Shown: positions 1 to 14,837, numbered from the stretch's first letter. The stretch: DNA of 64,000 nucleotides from Paragordius varius (GCA_964247055.1 OZ176052.1:9734001-9798000); one strand, 5' to 3'. Notes: generated by a model not told the origin, from the letters alone. Numbers and translations are program-made.

Positions 1-258
1 ACCTCTATTAATGTTAACAAATTAAATATAAAAATTTGTCAGTATTGTAATTATCGAATACAATGTTGTTGTTTTTTATAGTTTTTTTCATATTTACCAA
101 AAAAATTTAAACCCCTTATAAAATTTGCAATAAATAAACCGTTAATAACTTTAAAAACTAAAATACAGTATAACACAACCTAATATAAATTTTTAGATAT
201 TTTTTATTATATAAAAAATTATTTGTTTTTAATAGATTTTATTTTATATAAATTATAG

Positions 259-1532
259 ATTCTAAGCCGATTACAACTACTCTTAAGCTTTCGGGCGAAG
301 TTACATTCAATCCTCAAACAAGTTGCATGTGAAAATGTAACCGTATTTTCTGACAAAAATATTTTTAGGTAAAGTTTAATTAATTCTTATAAACTGAAGC
401 TTCGATATTTTTTAATTAGAAAATCTATGCGTTCTGAAGGTTTCTTACTGTTCAATATAATGATCATTGTGTTGAAAGGATTAAAGATGTTTACTTTTAA
501 TATATTAATTTAAGATTTTGTTGGAAAATAAAAAATTCTTTGAGAACGCTATATATTTTGATATTAAGTGAGTGTTAAATTATTGTAATTTTGCATATTT
601 TATGGATACTTTTATTTGTAGTAATCTACATTTTTAACATTGTTAAAGGTAGAATATAGGAGGTTAGGTATTTTGGATTTTTTTATTTACTCTTTGTCAT
701 CTCTTAAAATATAGCATGTAGTAATTTCTTTACATTATTATACCGCAATTATCAGTTTTTTATAAAAATTTTAATAATTATAAAATCATTATATTTTTTG
801 ACTGGCCGAATTGAGAATTGACAAACAATATTTCGAAAATTTAATATAATTTATCATAAATGTTATAATTATAGGACAATTTTAATTATGAAAAATAAAT
901 ATCCCCTAAGCTCAGCAAATTTTTCAAAGATAATATAAAAGTTTGAAACATTAAAAACAAATTTTTTTAGAATTATATTAACAATTTATACCAATATACC
1001 AGTAATATATGTAAAATCGTTGCTATCCCAATCAAAAAACATGCCAATATTGCCGTTTATTGATAAACGCCGATTAATTATATTCTACAACCAAATGCCA
1101 CAAAATCTTTTTAAAATTAGTTCTGAAATTATTTTATGTTCATTATATGCCTAAATAATGTATATTTTTTGTTTAATAGATTTGATACCATGTGCCTACT
1201 AAAAGAACCATTTTCCATTTACAAACTCTGTATTGAAATGACTCCACAATCGTTTGAAAGCTTAGACTCCACTTCTGTAACTCCCGTATTAATTTATGGG
1301 ACAAATCAGTAAGAAAAAAATTTACCTATTTTTTTAAGTTTTTTACCATAGGATAAAAAAAGATTCTATTTGATTTTTATTTTTTTGTTAACATATTGAC
1401 CCTTTTTTATATTGACACAGAGATTCAAAAATAAATGAACACATTGAAAAATGCAAGATATCTTGTGTTGATCGATATTGGGAATTCATATTAGAAATTA
1501 CAAACATTTTTTCACAACACCCTTACAAATAA
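259..1532 (+). CDS. C-terminal three exons of an unrecognised protein
   Basis: Three exons join in one frame: 259-368, 1180-1308 and 1421-1532, ending in TAA. Donors are gtaaag and gtaaga; acceptors are tatag, aatag and acacag. The joined part gives about 115 residues, opening with a leucine-rich helix-like stretch (RLQLLLSFRAKLHSIL) and ending SQHPYK. It has five cysteines and no signal peptide or membrane segment in the visible part. The phase pattern (exon 1 ends with two codon bases, exon 2 supplies the third and ends with two, exon 3 supplies the third) is fully consistent, so splicing is well supported. I do not recognise the family. The 5' part must lie left of the window, since no start codon or earlier exon is visible. 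The TAA stop sits inside an AATAAA hexamer (1528-1533), suggesting a very short 3' UTR. Confidence 0.6.
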
Positions 1533-3254
1533 AGTCAGGATGTGCCACCGATCTATAATTATTTGATATGTCAAATTTTTATCTCATAAATAACTTTTAT
1601 TTAGACTCTTTAATCTTCATACATATACCCCTTATTTATCAAATAAATATAATGTCCTTTAAATTTGTAATCAGTAAATAAAATTTTGGTACCATAATAT
1701 GTATTTAATTGTAGCCATTTAAATTTATTTTGATATATTATTGTTTTTGAGATTTTAATTACCATATCTCTCTTTCTCTCTCTACCTTGACTAAAACGAT
1801 AGAATTTTATTTATTTTTAAGCCTAGTAGTCAAATGAAAGTACCGTCTTTCTTGTAATTTACTTTTCAAAACTCATCAGATCAAAATATTTGAGCCCGCG
1901 AGAAGATTGATTTTCTTAAACAACGTCTTTGAATAAATTTTCTCGAATTTCGGCCATGAACTAGCCAAAAATGTTGAAATAAATAGTGGTTTTTACAAAA
2001 TTATGTTTAAAATCTAATAAAATATTTGTTAATGCCCGTATATTTTGCGAATGCGACCCGTGAAGCCATTTATGTTGGATTAGAGCAATGATATTTTTTA
2101 TATATTTAATTCGGGATATTTATCAAATTTCAATCTTGCCAACCATATGACACTTTCCTCTTTTAACAAATCAATATTTTATAAATATAATATTCCCTAT
2201 AACGTTTCAGTATTTACATCCCCCTTCGCTACTAGTTGCGAACATAACCTAAAAATTTTACATCTTATATATACTTTTTCCCTTCAAAACACCCTTAAAC
2301 AATCTAAATTCACCCTAGAACATTTCCAACCATTCCTAAAAATATAATGTGTTTGTAGAAATAAAAATTACCTATATTTTTTGATGACTTAAAATCTTTA
2401 TTTTGTTTAAAATCAACACAACACTGAAAAATTGATAATATATACCATAAATAAGTACTTCATATCATTAATAAGTTAAATTAGCCCAAAAACATATAAT
2501 TTGGTATTAAATAAATTTAAACAAGGGTTAATTTGAAATGTAATTGGTACATAATCAAGTAAGATGGTTGAAATAAAAATATAAAGTATCTTATATTGTT
2601 AAAAACACTTGAAAGATGGCAGATCGCGTAATTTAATGACAGATACGGGGCGATATTTGATAAAAAAACTTTTTTAATTATTTTCACGTATTAATCTAAA
2701 ATTAAGGGTCTACTCGAGACATCTCCTCTCTTATATTTTTTATTATACTATATTTAGTAGTTAAAAGAGGTGATATTTTTAACACAACTTTTCAAATAAA
2801 TTGAAAAATGTTATACCTAATGAATTTTTTATTAACAGCAAATGTATTTTAAATATTTTGAAGGATTTTTCAATTATATAAATAATATAGTGATTATTTA
2901 TATAACGTATGTATAAATAATCATAATATGTACTTTGAACCTTAAAATAAAAAATAATCAATGTTTAATCTTTTTGCAATTCGAAAAAAGTCATAAGTTA
3001 AAAATAAATTTTAATTAAAAAAATCATTTTTTAAAAAAAGGATAGAATTTTGTTAAAAATGCTTTGTCCCATAGTATATATCGCAATTATATCATTTCTA
3101 AAAGTCGATTCCAAATCATACAGTAATTTTAGGATATTTATAAATTAGCAAAATCAGAGAAAAATTCGATTCCACAAAACTTACTAAAATCTCAAAATGA
3201 AGTTTTTAAAGGCATACCAAGTAATATTCTCATATAATTAACTATCATTCACAG
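1533..3254. other. Gene-free interval with a hAT-type MITE remnant
   Basis: No exon pair with matching phases is visible. About 1860-2095 is a decayed copy of the dispersed element found intact at 15705-15978: it shares the 'gcccgcgagaa' start, the internal 'atgaactagcc' block and the 'gaagccatttatgttgga' end. A possible 12-nt phase-1 micro-exon at 2758-2769 (tatttag before, gtgata after) might belong to the 5' end of the next gene but is too short to claim. Confidence 0.5.
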
Positions 3255-6200
3255 TATTATCTAGCAGCGAAATTGAAAGAATGCGATTAAAAGGTTTCAA
3301 ATGATTGATTGATTATATAATACAATTTTAGATCCATCCATATTAAATGTTGCTCCAGCCAAACCTAAAATGGCAATCCGCCCAAAAAAGAATAATAAGA
3401 AAAAATTTAAAAACAGAAATCCAGGTAAAACAATTTTTCACGATTTTTAAATAAATTTCACGATGCAACGGTTAAGTAAACACGAATGGCTATAAAATTT
3501 TTATAAATTTTATTTTCAGGGTATTCCGGTCCATACTAAAATGTCTATATTGTATATAATTCAAATTTGCTAAATATTTTATCAATACTGTGTAAGAAAT
3601 TATTAATATATTCATCCTGTACAAAAATAGAATTACCAAGTTTTGAAAGAAAACATTGAAAGTTTGATCAACATGTGTATGATTAGGGAATAATAAAATT
3701 TATTTAAAATGTTTAAGGGTGAATATCAACACTGTACGGTAAATTTAATTAGTAGCGTATTAAAGGGTTAATGGTTTTTTTATATAATTTATTGGCATAT
3801 TATTAAACTTGATGAATTTTAACAATAGGAGAAAATCGCAAAAATACTACTGTTAAACCACCAACAGAACAATTTCAAAAACCTTTTAATATCATTGAAG
3901 GTAAATTGTTTTAATCATTTATAATTAAGGTAACCTATCGAAAACAACATATTTAGAAGCTTTGGATAAATATATTTTTACATTTTTAATAAATTTGTAT
4001 GCAAATTTTTTTATATAATAGCATACTTAATTGAGATTGACTGCTACTTTTTCTTTTTTGGTTATTTTAAAGGATTAAAAATTAGAAAATCAAAAAATAT
4101 TATATTTGACTTAAAGTCGGCGATGGATTACTAAAATTTTCGTAGATTGAGGTCAAAATTTACATTTTTTTATTTAAATTTTGTATATATTTTAATTGTT
4201 AATAATTGTAAAACTATACCATGGCCAAAAGATATGTACAAAAATAGTTTTTATATACATAAAATAAAGTTTATATATCCGACCATATATAACTATAAAA
4301 AAATCCATTTAATAATTTGGTATTTATAGATCATGTTGGGCAAGTAAACAATGCAAACATAAACCAGACTCAAAGTGCAAAAGTAAAAAACTCAAATCGA
4401 ACAATTCCTAAAGAAGGAGAAAAACTGTGTAATTAAAATCAAATCCACATCGTTTTAATGAGATTTATTATTTGAGATTATTTTTTAGCTAATAGGTCAG
4501 CCATATCAAAATTTGAAAATTTAACAGCAGGTATTTTACATAAATTATTCTAATCAATTTTTCCATAGGAGCTTTACTTACTTATTGGATTGCACAAGAT
4601 GCAATGTCAAGAAATCTTTCCACAAACCTCAGTCAAAGTTTAAATTATATTATTTAATATCTTTTATTTATTTGATCTAGTAATGAATTCATTGAAACAA
4701 TTCAAAAGTAATAATATCTTTTCTAAAAAATCTATTTTATGATAGAAATCCGCACATATGTCAATGACTGTAATTTTTCATATCATCCATGATATGATAT
4801 ATTTTAATTGTATCTCTTCTAGCTCACGAAGTACCCATCAATGAATCCTGGAAATCTGATATACTGTTCATAAATGCAGACTCTGGTATACATTATAATA
4901 TACTGAAATATAGAACAGACAAACTTTAAGTATTAAGGATATTTATGATAGAAAAAAACAGTTATTATTATTATATGTAGGTTTAATATTCAAAGATGGG
5001 ATACCTGTTAGGGGGTTTTGTTGAAATTTTACCCAAGAGGCCCACACAGTTTGCTGATATGCTATTTGGCAATAATTAATAACTTTCTAGCAATATATAC
5101 TTATTTATACTGTTAATCACATCCAAGCATAATATTTTTAAGTTTTATGTATATATGTATAAATTGATTTTTTACCAGAATCCGATCCTAATAACAATTC
5201 AACTAAACATGTCATAGAGGAAACTTATACAGTACCAGAAGCTGTGGTATCGAATTTGTTAAATGCGACAAATCAACATTCACCCAATTTTGACGGTAGT
5301 AATATTTTAAAAAAACAAAAAAAACCTATCTTTTTTATGAGTTTTTGGATGTAAAAATATATTAACAACTAAAATTTTTGAGTTATTTACCTTATTTTAA
5401 CGTAAAAATTGGTTAACGTTTTTTTCATTTTAATCTCAATTTTATTTATATATTATTTTCCAATTCAATCTAGATGTTAAACTCGTTCCAACGCATAATG
5501 GTGGAGGCTCATCATTATGTAAAATCATATACAATAGCTAAATTAATTTTTAAAAATTATAAAATTATTTATAAAAATATTTATATTTTAAATTATCCTT
5601 CCTATAACTTTTTAGCAACACCAGGTACATAAGTTTTTTCAGGGTAAATAAAATGGTAAAATTGAAGTTATATTTAAAATTTTATTGAATTTTAGTGAAA
5701 GTGGGTAAGATAGGGGTTATCATATTTCGATAACATTTTGATAAATATATATATATATATATAGTTACGGGCTTGTCGGCAGGTATTTACATGGGATTAA
5801 ATGATCTACAAAAATAATTAATTGATAATGTAGTATCTGCTGGTATGTTTACTCATATAAAAAATATAGTCTAGTATGGATATTTAATGCTCACGTTATA
5901 GTTGGTCAATTGGCAATACAGTAGTGTATGGAAAAAAACAACAAAATGTTAATAATAACCGATTTTTTCCTATCTTACATTAATTTATTTCATTAGTTAA
6001 ATATGGGCAAAATTTGTTTTATAACACACACTACTGTATTACTAATTGGCCAACAATAATGTGAATCAACCACCATAAATGTGCCTATTGTATATATAGT
6101 GGCACTATTCAATTATACATGAAAACTTTGTTAATTTACTTAAACGTATAAAACAGTTGTAGTTGGTACCAACATACTTTCTGCCGGTTCATCTCTCCCA

Positions 6201-9200
6201 GGTGCAATAGGCTTGGGCTTGGGTTCTCCACCAATCAATCAGCAACCTCACCTTCCGCAATCGGTTAATGAAGGGCCTCCTCTTGGTAAAATATTAAAGT
6301 GTTTATTGTAAAAGTTCAAAATTATAATTTATTTTACAAAAGCACCAAATTTATTGTGTGTTTAAACAACAAGCTTATAATTTTATATAAACGCTTATTT
6401 TTATAACCTTTCTGGTAATTGTGAATGAGCTGCGGTTTATATATTACAAAAGATGCTACTATTTCTATCCCCCTGAGAGGCTTAGCTTGCATTTCTGCCC
6501 CCCTTGCCCGTCATGCGATCCCTTGCATTTTAAAAAATCATTCAAACTGTGGTTATGACCACTCATAAATGGGTGATTTTTTATGTATTAATTATAAAAT
6601 TAAAAATTTCAAAATCCAGCGCCCCTTCAACTATGGCGCCCGATGCATCAGCCCTCCTTTTCTCCCCCTCTCTAGCGACGCCTCTGTACCCTCTTCAAAA
6701 AATACAAATATTACATCAAATTCAAAAAAAATGCACATGCCTATAAAGCTCACTCACAAAGGGCTGTAGTGCCGTTGTATGATCTTGTTAATAACCAATG
6801 GGCCACACATTTTTACCATAAGAATTTGAATGAAACATATTTATATTCTAACAAAAATATAGCCAAAGGAGGAAACATTGGCTGAAAAAATAATTATTCA
6901 GTGTGCATTTTAATGGTTGTTTATTTCACACTATAGTTGGGCGATTCGCAACACAGTAGTGTATCGAAAAAAGAAAGGAAAAGATTGTTTTTCCAAAATT
7001 TTGTTGCTTTTTCCATGCACTTCTGTGTTGCAAATTGCCCAAATATAGTGGGAAATAAGCAATTATTAAAATACATACTGTATTTGAAATATATTATTAC
7101 TCCACTGTAATTTTATCAAAAACTATGAAGAAAATTAAGACTAAAAATTATATGTCTTTTTATTTTAGATAACAATTTAAACATCGGACAGTTATTGGAG
7201 TCTGGTAAAATTGATTGCATGCTAATTATATTATTAGGTCCAACAAGTAAGAATATATATTTAGATTTAATAAATTCCAGTTCCTCCAAACATCGATCGC
7301 CAAGGTTAATTTTATTTCAAATGATTATTTAACATCATTTTCACAATATATAGACATTCAAAATTTGGCCACATACGCTGCTGTAGGTAATATAAAGGAC
7401 ACTTTCTTTTAAAATATACTTTTCAAAGCGATAATCCAATATTTGCTGTATATTTTACTTTTTAATAAAATTCATAGGTGGTGCGTTACACACTTACACA
7501 ATTTCAAGTAGTTCAGGTCGGTACTTTTTGGTAAAAAATGTATTTTGAAAAATCTTTTGAGTCACGGCTTCCAAAAAGAAACATTTTAAAATTAATTTTT
7601 TTTAATTATATATGGGTCATTTATTGGTTTTTTACAATGATGATGTGTATATTACTACAGAATATTTAATAATTAATCTCGATCGAACATATTACTACGC
7701 TAGCTATAATATTTTGATAATCTCTAAAAAGTTTTAGAAATTATGTTATGTTCATTTTGACTTATTGTTTTTAAATATTAATAAAAATTGTAAATAGATA
7801 GTCCTTTATATATACAATAAGATTATCTGTTTTAAATAAATAAATTTATTCAAATTATGGTCTGATACAGATTATAAATGAAAAATTCATATACCCAATT
7901 TTTGCATGATCAAACCTTCACATCCTTAAAATTTTACAAATTAATATATAAGTTTCACCATATATACTAATTTTTGGTTTCTTGATTTATCATTTGATTT
8001 CAAATGGGGGTTCAATCATAAATATCTTACCAAATTTTTCTAATTTTGAAAAATTGGAGTGTTAACTCAAGGCTATTTACTATATACAATGAAATATCTT
8101 TTTAGGTTCGTCAACCAGCATGGAGAGTTCTTCAGAGCCGCTTGATTTATCACGTATGGAATTTTAAAATAATTTAGAGTGGACCCATCCCCACCTTTTT
8201 TTATTATTAACTTTTCCTTAAATTATAGTACTTTTAAATTGGATACACCGTTCCACAAACATATTAACTAATGGATATTTTTGGATCTCGCATCATGGAC
8301 CAAAACCACTAAAAATTTAATGTTAAATTAATTGAATATTATGTAAAAAAAATTATTTTTAACTATTCTCAAAAAAGAGTCCTGATCAGATGACATAGTT
8401 TTTTTCACATCGGGTAAAATATGAGAGGTGAGGGTGTCCACTGTTTAAATTTTGAGCGAAAATATATACATATATGTGTATATGGTAAATAGCTGAAAGA
8501 CCAAACCATATAAATGATAATAATGCTATGCATTCCTCTAGCAGTATGTGTTAGATATTTAATCCCTCCAATAAATTACAAAATTTTGATATTTATAAAA
8601 TTCAACTTTTAAGGTTCATCGACAGTTAGCGCAGAAGAATCTGTAGAACCACTTGATCTATCTGGTAAATTATATAATGATTCAATCTTTTTTTAGATGT
8701 TTTTAGCGATTTAAAACTTTAATTTTGTTTTTGTAGTTCAACAGCCACGGAACGAAAGATGGAGGCCCTACAATAGGAGTATTCTTTTTCTATTATTCTT
8801 ATTTAAAGGCATAAATACATTGTGTCCACAAAAAATAACCTGTTGAAATATATATATGATAGAAAAATGTATCAGGATTACAGTAAAAATTGAAATTACG
8901 GACAAAACGTAAAAATATAAAGACAAATATTTTTTTCCAAAAGACAACCATACTTTTTAAATCTTGATTTTTTAATTATAACTCATTATTTTGTACTGCA
9001 AAGTATAAAATTGTTATGTATATTGGTAAAACAATCAATTTTTTATTTTACAATTGTATTTATATAATTTATATGAAAAAAATGAATGTTTAAAAAAGTG
9101 TGGTTGTCTTTTGAAAAAAAAATATTTGTTTATATTATTAAGTTTTGTCCGTATAATTTCAATTTTTACTGTATCATGGTGCTTTTGGTTTTGGTCTTTA

Positions 9201-12200
9201 TGAGTGATATAACAAAGTTAATACCAATTTTGTGGTAACTACTCCATATCAGAAAATGGCAAAATTTGACATTTTAAAATAAAAAATTTTTGAAAGCTAA
9301 GTGCTTCGTTTAAAAAATATCACTAAAATATATTGTAAACCACCTATAAAAAGAAGCAAAATAAATTTAGAAATATTTTCATTTTTAGATCTCCGAAAGT
9401 CCCAAATATTTTGCTCCTAATGACCTAGTTCTTTTAAAAAAAACGCAAAAATGCCGGGATCTACTGATAAAATTTTTAAATACATGCTAACATTTTTCCT
9501 CTACTGTTATTTTTTATGATGCCCAATATTTGGCTTTTCCTTATCAAAATATTTTTTAACCAATGATACTTCAATAAAAAGATCATTTTCAGAAATATTA
9601 CGATTTGGGAATTTTAGAAAAATTTATTCAAATGATTTTTGAACATCGTCTAAGTAAATTCTGGTTTTAATGTAATCCAATATAAATGATCAATATCATT
9701 GAATTGTACCGTTCAGTCTTCTAAATAATCTTTGCAGTTGGTATAAAACCATTTTAGAGTTTATGATATCTGCACATTGATCTTCGAGCTCGTTTATACT
9801 ATTGCGAATAGTAAATGGCAGAAAATTATTTTCTAACCTCTCTTGACATTAGTATTTTAAATTAATAACATTTGCTATTTCGATTCCAAATAATTTGTCA
9901 CCTTATAAGTTTAATGCCGCAAGAAAAGCTTGATTTTGTAAAAACTCTAGCCATATTTTTGAAGATTTACTTTCAAAAAATTTTTCTAAAATTGTAGGGC
10001 ACTTATTTTGCGATAGAACGTATAGGATTTTAAGGGATTACATTTTCAAAATATTCTTTTGATAGCTGGCAGAAGAGCTAACCAACGCGTTTTACAGTAT
10101 CCAAGTATTTTCTGATATTCCGCATTTTCACAAAATACTTTAAGCCTTTCAACGCGTAGAGTGTATATGTAGAAATAATAATATGTTTTAATAACAATAT
10201 TTTCCACATATACTGGTAACAGGTCAGCAGCTATTTGAATAGCCTTATGTATTATATGCGCTGCACACCAATAATATTTTGTTTCAGATCTTTGGCTAAT
10301 TTATAAAAAATATTATTTGTGCATCTTTTCGCTTTTCCTCCGGAATTATTATTCGTATTGTCTGCACAGTATGCTATAATTTTGTGTTTTAAATTATTTC
10401 TTGCCAAAATATCAAGAATAAAACTAAAAATTATTTTAGAATTTTCACAGGTAAAGAAATAAAATCTAATATTTTAATTTTAACCCGAGTATCCGAATCA
10501 AAATATCGTATGATGGTTGGAAATAATTTTATTTCTTTATGATTAGATGCGTCAAAATATACGGATATAAAACTAATTTTTTGTATATCGGGAAAGCACA
10601 TTACATACTATTGCCTCGGCCTTTGTTCTAGCACATTTTTTATTAAATAGCTTTCTGAATACTTGTGAATCAATTTAAAGAAATGGTTGTGATTAACAGC
10701 AAATGATATAATTTCTTCAGCTAATGATAAATTATTTTCTTCATCTCAATAAGTTGATTTAAAAAGAATGTGGTATTTTGGAAGATGATGCAGCTAAACA
10801 TCTTTTATGTTTCTGTGTCTCCAAAAATCTTTTTTTCCGCCGTGCAAAATACTGAATTCGCCGTTGTTTGACATTTAACTATGTGGTACTTTTTAGATTT
10901 TTTAATTAAAGGAAATTCACTTCTTAAATCATCGGTGAGTTTACATCCTCTTTTTGTACGCATTTTGTTAATCTAAAATAAGTTATATCAATATGAATAT
11001 ATTACTTAATATAATTTTCTATGAATAAGTAGCAGATTTGATTTGACTGTTTAGTTAGCAGTACGAACACAAAAAAGCGCAAAATGATGAGTTTGATATA
11101 AAATTTATTTGGATTTTAAAAGTCAGGACTTTTAAAAAAGGAGCGGGACGCGGGACAAATAAATGGTAAAAAATCGGGACTGTCCCGCCAAAAGCGGGAC
11201 GTCTGGTCACCCTACGTTTCCATCATACCTAAAAATAGATGAAGTAAGCTTAAACAAAATTTTGCTAAAAATTAAATTTTTGTAAAAAATATGCATTTCA
11301 TTAAAAATATTTTTATTTATGTTTAGCATGTATAAAATTTAATCTTGCATTCCCGGCATTTTTGCGTTTTTTTGAAGGACTAGCCCATTAAGAGCGAAAA
11401 AATGGGACTTTCGGAGCCCTAGCCCAAAAATTAAAATATTTCAAAATTTGTTTTGCTTTTTATGGGTAGTTTATAATATATTTTTGTGACATTTTTTAAA
11501 TGAAGCATTTAGCTTTGAAAAAAATTTCTTTAAAAAATCAGGGCAGATTTTGCCATTTTCTGATATGGAGCACTTACCAAGTGTAAATAACTTTCTTATA
11601 TCACTCCTAAAGACCAAAACCAAAAGCACGATGATAAATACATTTTTCTCTAGAATATATGTATATTTAATCTGTATTTATTTATAACCCTCTATTTTGG
11701 ACACAGTGTTATTATAAATTATAAATATGAATATCTTTATTTTTAATGGATATAATAGATTTACTCATGAGGATTTATAACATTATTTAGATATGCCAAG
11801 AAGGAATGGAAATGTCCTTTCAAATTGTATTTTTTCATGTTATTAATTTAACGCATCATAGTGTTCAGTGGCGGAACTATAAATTGTGGGCACCCCCGCA
11901 AGATTTAAATACTGTCCCCCCTTCCCATCCCAAAAAAATCGTTTGCAATTATCTTTTCACCTGGCGCATCACCTAGATTTGTAACGAAATATTATATTTA
12001 AAAATGATAATATTTACAAGACTTGGTATCAGTCTAATAAATGTTTTGCGTTCCTGGTATTTTTATATATAATGGTAAGTACCCCCCCCCCCTCCACTAC
12101 CAATTCCTCAGTCTTAAAATTCATTTTTAAATTTTAAAATAATTAAATAACTTATCAAGAGCATTAATCAGAAAAAAGTTTTAAAATTTTGTTTTCTCGA

Positions 12201-14797
12201 TGTTGTGTGAGCAAATTTTCTAATTTTATCTTTTTTATCCAATTTTTCTTTTCCCCTCCTTTTTTTGTTCACTATTATAGAAATTAATAAAGGGATAAAC
12301 AATATGATTATGGCTATAATTTAATGAATAAAAAAAATGCATTTTTTGCTCTACTCAGTAATATTAAAATTTACATGAACATATTTCCTCATAAAAATTA
12401 TAATATGTAATTTGTCTTTCACACTACATTAAAAAACATAATATATTTTTGCGCTATATTAATATGTTATTGCAAATGATTTTATTTGTAGTTATTTTAA
12501 TTTAACAGAGGCAAAAAAATACATCTGTCAAAATTTTGTGATTTTCATAAAACTAAATACTATAATATATATTAAAGTTTTACATACATGGCAGAAAACG
12601 CCATCTTTATATTAAATATAAAACATGCTATGGTGATTATTTTCTTAGCCTACCTTTGCAATTAGAAGTCTTAGTATTTCCTATCAAGCAATAGGTGGCT
12701 CTAAATATATAAGCCCCATCCTGGCTAATGGATTAAAAGGAGATATGATAATTGACTTGATTTAAGTACATTGCCCTCTCCGGGCTTTAAGTTCTCTGTT
12801 TTTTCTTTCACCAACTATGATTGGTCTTAAATCTTTAAATAATCAGTATATGTACAAACTCCTAACTGACAGTGTTCACCCGTGTATGTGTGGCTGATTA
12901 GTCCACAACAAGGACGAAACGCGTCTCACACTATGACACGTGGTAAACATTGTTCTCTTTAAATTTCGTTTCATAAAGCCACCTATTGCTTGATAGGAAG
13001 TACTGTGACTCGAATTGCAAAGGTAGGCTAGGAAAATAATCTCCATATATGTTTTATAATTTATAATTTTTAATAACAAAATAATTTAGGACTTGAAAAT
13101 TTATAAACTTCACTTAATTTTTGGTATCAACTATCTATACTCATTTATTTATTTTTTAGCTCTTTTCACTTTTTTAAGGTGCTAACTGGAGAGAATTTAA
13201 GGGTGTTTATTAATTACCAACTTGTAATAAAACCGCTTGAGATAGTTAAAAGTGTTTTCGCTTTCTTCCTTTCAATCAATAATAATTCTCTTTATTCTTT
13301 GCCAGTATACTTATCAGGCAATCATTACTTACATATCTGTAAATAAAAAAAGGTAATAAATTTTGGGCCCTAAGTCAAGATAAAAAGGGAGCCCAAATTA
13401 AATATAAGTAATAAGGGGCCCCTGTTTCGCCTTAGGCCTCCCCCGCACTGCTCCCCCTAGCTCCCCGTAGTTTCGCCACTGATAGTGTGTCATATTTGGG
13501 TTTTAAATGTAGTTTTTAATGGATAAAAAATTTTCCCAGCTTTTAGAAATCCAATGGAGATCAAATATTAAGGAATGAACTAAAAAATGACAGTTGCTGT
13601 TTTTGATTTATAAAAATTTTAAATGCGCTTAAAAACGGCTAAAAAGTTGCAAACAATATATCCATTTATGCCCTAAACCCTTACTTTAAATTCATCCTAT
13701 AATAAAATGTGTTTTTACATATAATTTACCCTTATTTTTTATTTATAAAAAAATAATTTTTCATTCAGAAAAAATAACAAACTATGCCATATCGAAATAT
13801 TATATTGATAATAATAAGTTACATCAGCGCAAAAAGGCATAATTTATGTTTAGGGTGAATTTGAAGTCTTTAAGGGTGAATGTGAGGTGTAAATGGTATA
13901 TAATATAATATATTAAAAAAATTATCTTTAATGTTAAAAAGTGAGGTATCTTAAATGTAAAAATTATAATTTTTTCCACATGAAATTAAAATAATTTTAT
14001 AAAAAAACAAGAATGTGGCCTATCACCCGTCGCTGTAATGGATGGAATGATTTGTGAATTGTTGATATATATTTTTGCAATAATAAATTTTTAAATATAT
14101 ATTTTCTTTTTAAATTTTTCTAAAACTTTTAGTCCAATATTTATTAAATTAAATTTTATCTACTAATTCTAGCATAACTTTTTGATTTAATCCTTGTGTT
14201 TAGACGACCCCCCTATACATTTTTTTGGCAAATAAGTACCCAAAAGCCATAAAATATATGAGAGCAATTAAATTCATTGATTGTTCTAAATAATTTTTGG
14301 TTAAACAAATTTATTTAGGGGTTATTTGTGTTATATCCTTATATTAAACGTCCAATGTGTTTTTAATGTAAACCTTGGTAAATTTTTAATAAAAAAATTC
14401 CAAATAAAAATTACCTTTTGAATCTAAATTTGTCTTATATATATCATATTTTTATCATATATTTTAGTTGAATCAACTACTTTTGCAAGTTTCAATTTTT
14501 TCTCTTTTAACCAAATGAGTTATCATATAAATTATATTTAATTAAATATAGGTATGACCAATATGCACCAAAGTAAATAACGTATATTTAAACATTTTAT
14601 GTCTAACTTTCCTATGACAAAAAAATTAAAAAAAAGCGCGATAAAATTTTAAATATAGGATAAGCTTTTTAATACAAAGTTTTTTAGAACTGAACAACTT
14701 AATAATTACTTTATTTTACAGACCTTGGTGAAGTTGAGAATTGTAAGTGATTCTTTTTCCTTTTAAATATTTAAAAACAAATTAACGCTCCTTTTCG

Positions 14798-14837
<40 letters not shown>

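Larger units (their letters stand above)
8855..11650. mobile_element. Large foldback element, interrupted by two other elements
   Basis: The left arm (8860-8880 plus 9174-9510) and right arm (about 11250-11650) are inverted copies. Shared blocks include 'gtgcttttggttttggtctt', 'ccatatcagaaaatggcaaa' and 'aacgcaaaaatgccggga', present as reverse complements on the right. Related foldback copies lie at 52930-53790 (whole) and 32040-32900 (decayed). Here a TA-flanked MITE sits in the left arm and a hAT remnant occupies the loop. All of it lies in the 5.9-kb intron of the micro-exon gene. Confidence 0.75.
11866..13481. mobile_element. Non-autonomous hAT-type element with 8-bp target duplication
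   Basis: The left end is CAGTGGCGGAACTA (11866) and the right end is the reverse complement CAGTGGCGAAACTA (13481). The flanking octamers are atagtgtt (11858-11865) and atagtgtg (13482-13489), an 8-bp duplication with one difference, as expected for hAT. The terminal 40-60 bp are rich in CCCC tracts. No transposase reading frame is visible. It contains the inverted-repeat ribozyme element 12610-13062 and lies in the 5.9-kb intron of the micro-exon gene. Confidence 0.75.

Noticed and set aside
2147-2347. Plus-strand frame of 66 codons
   Set aside because: No motif, no splice partner, and composition like the surrounding A+T-rich DNA.
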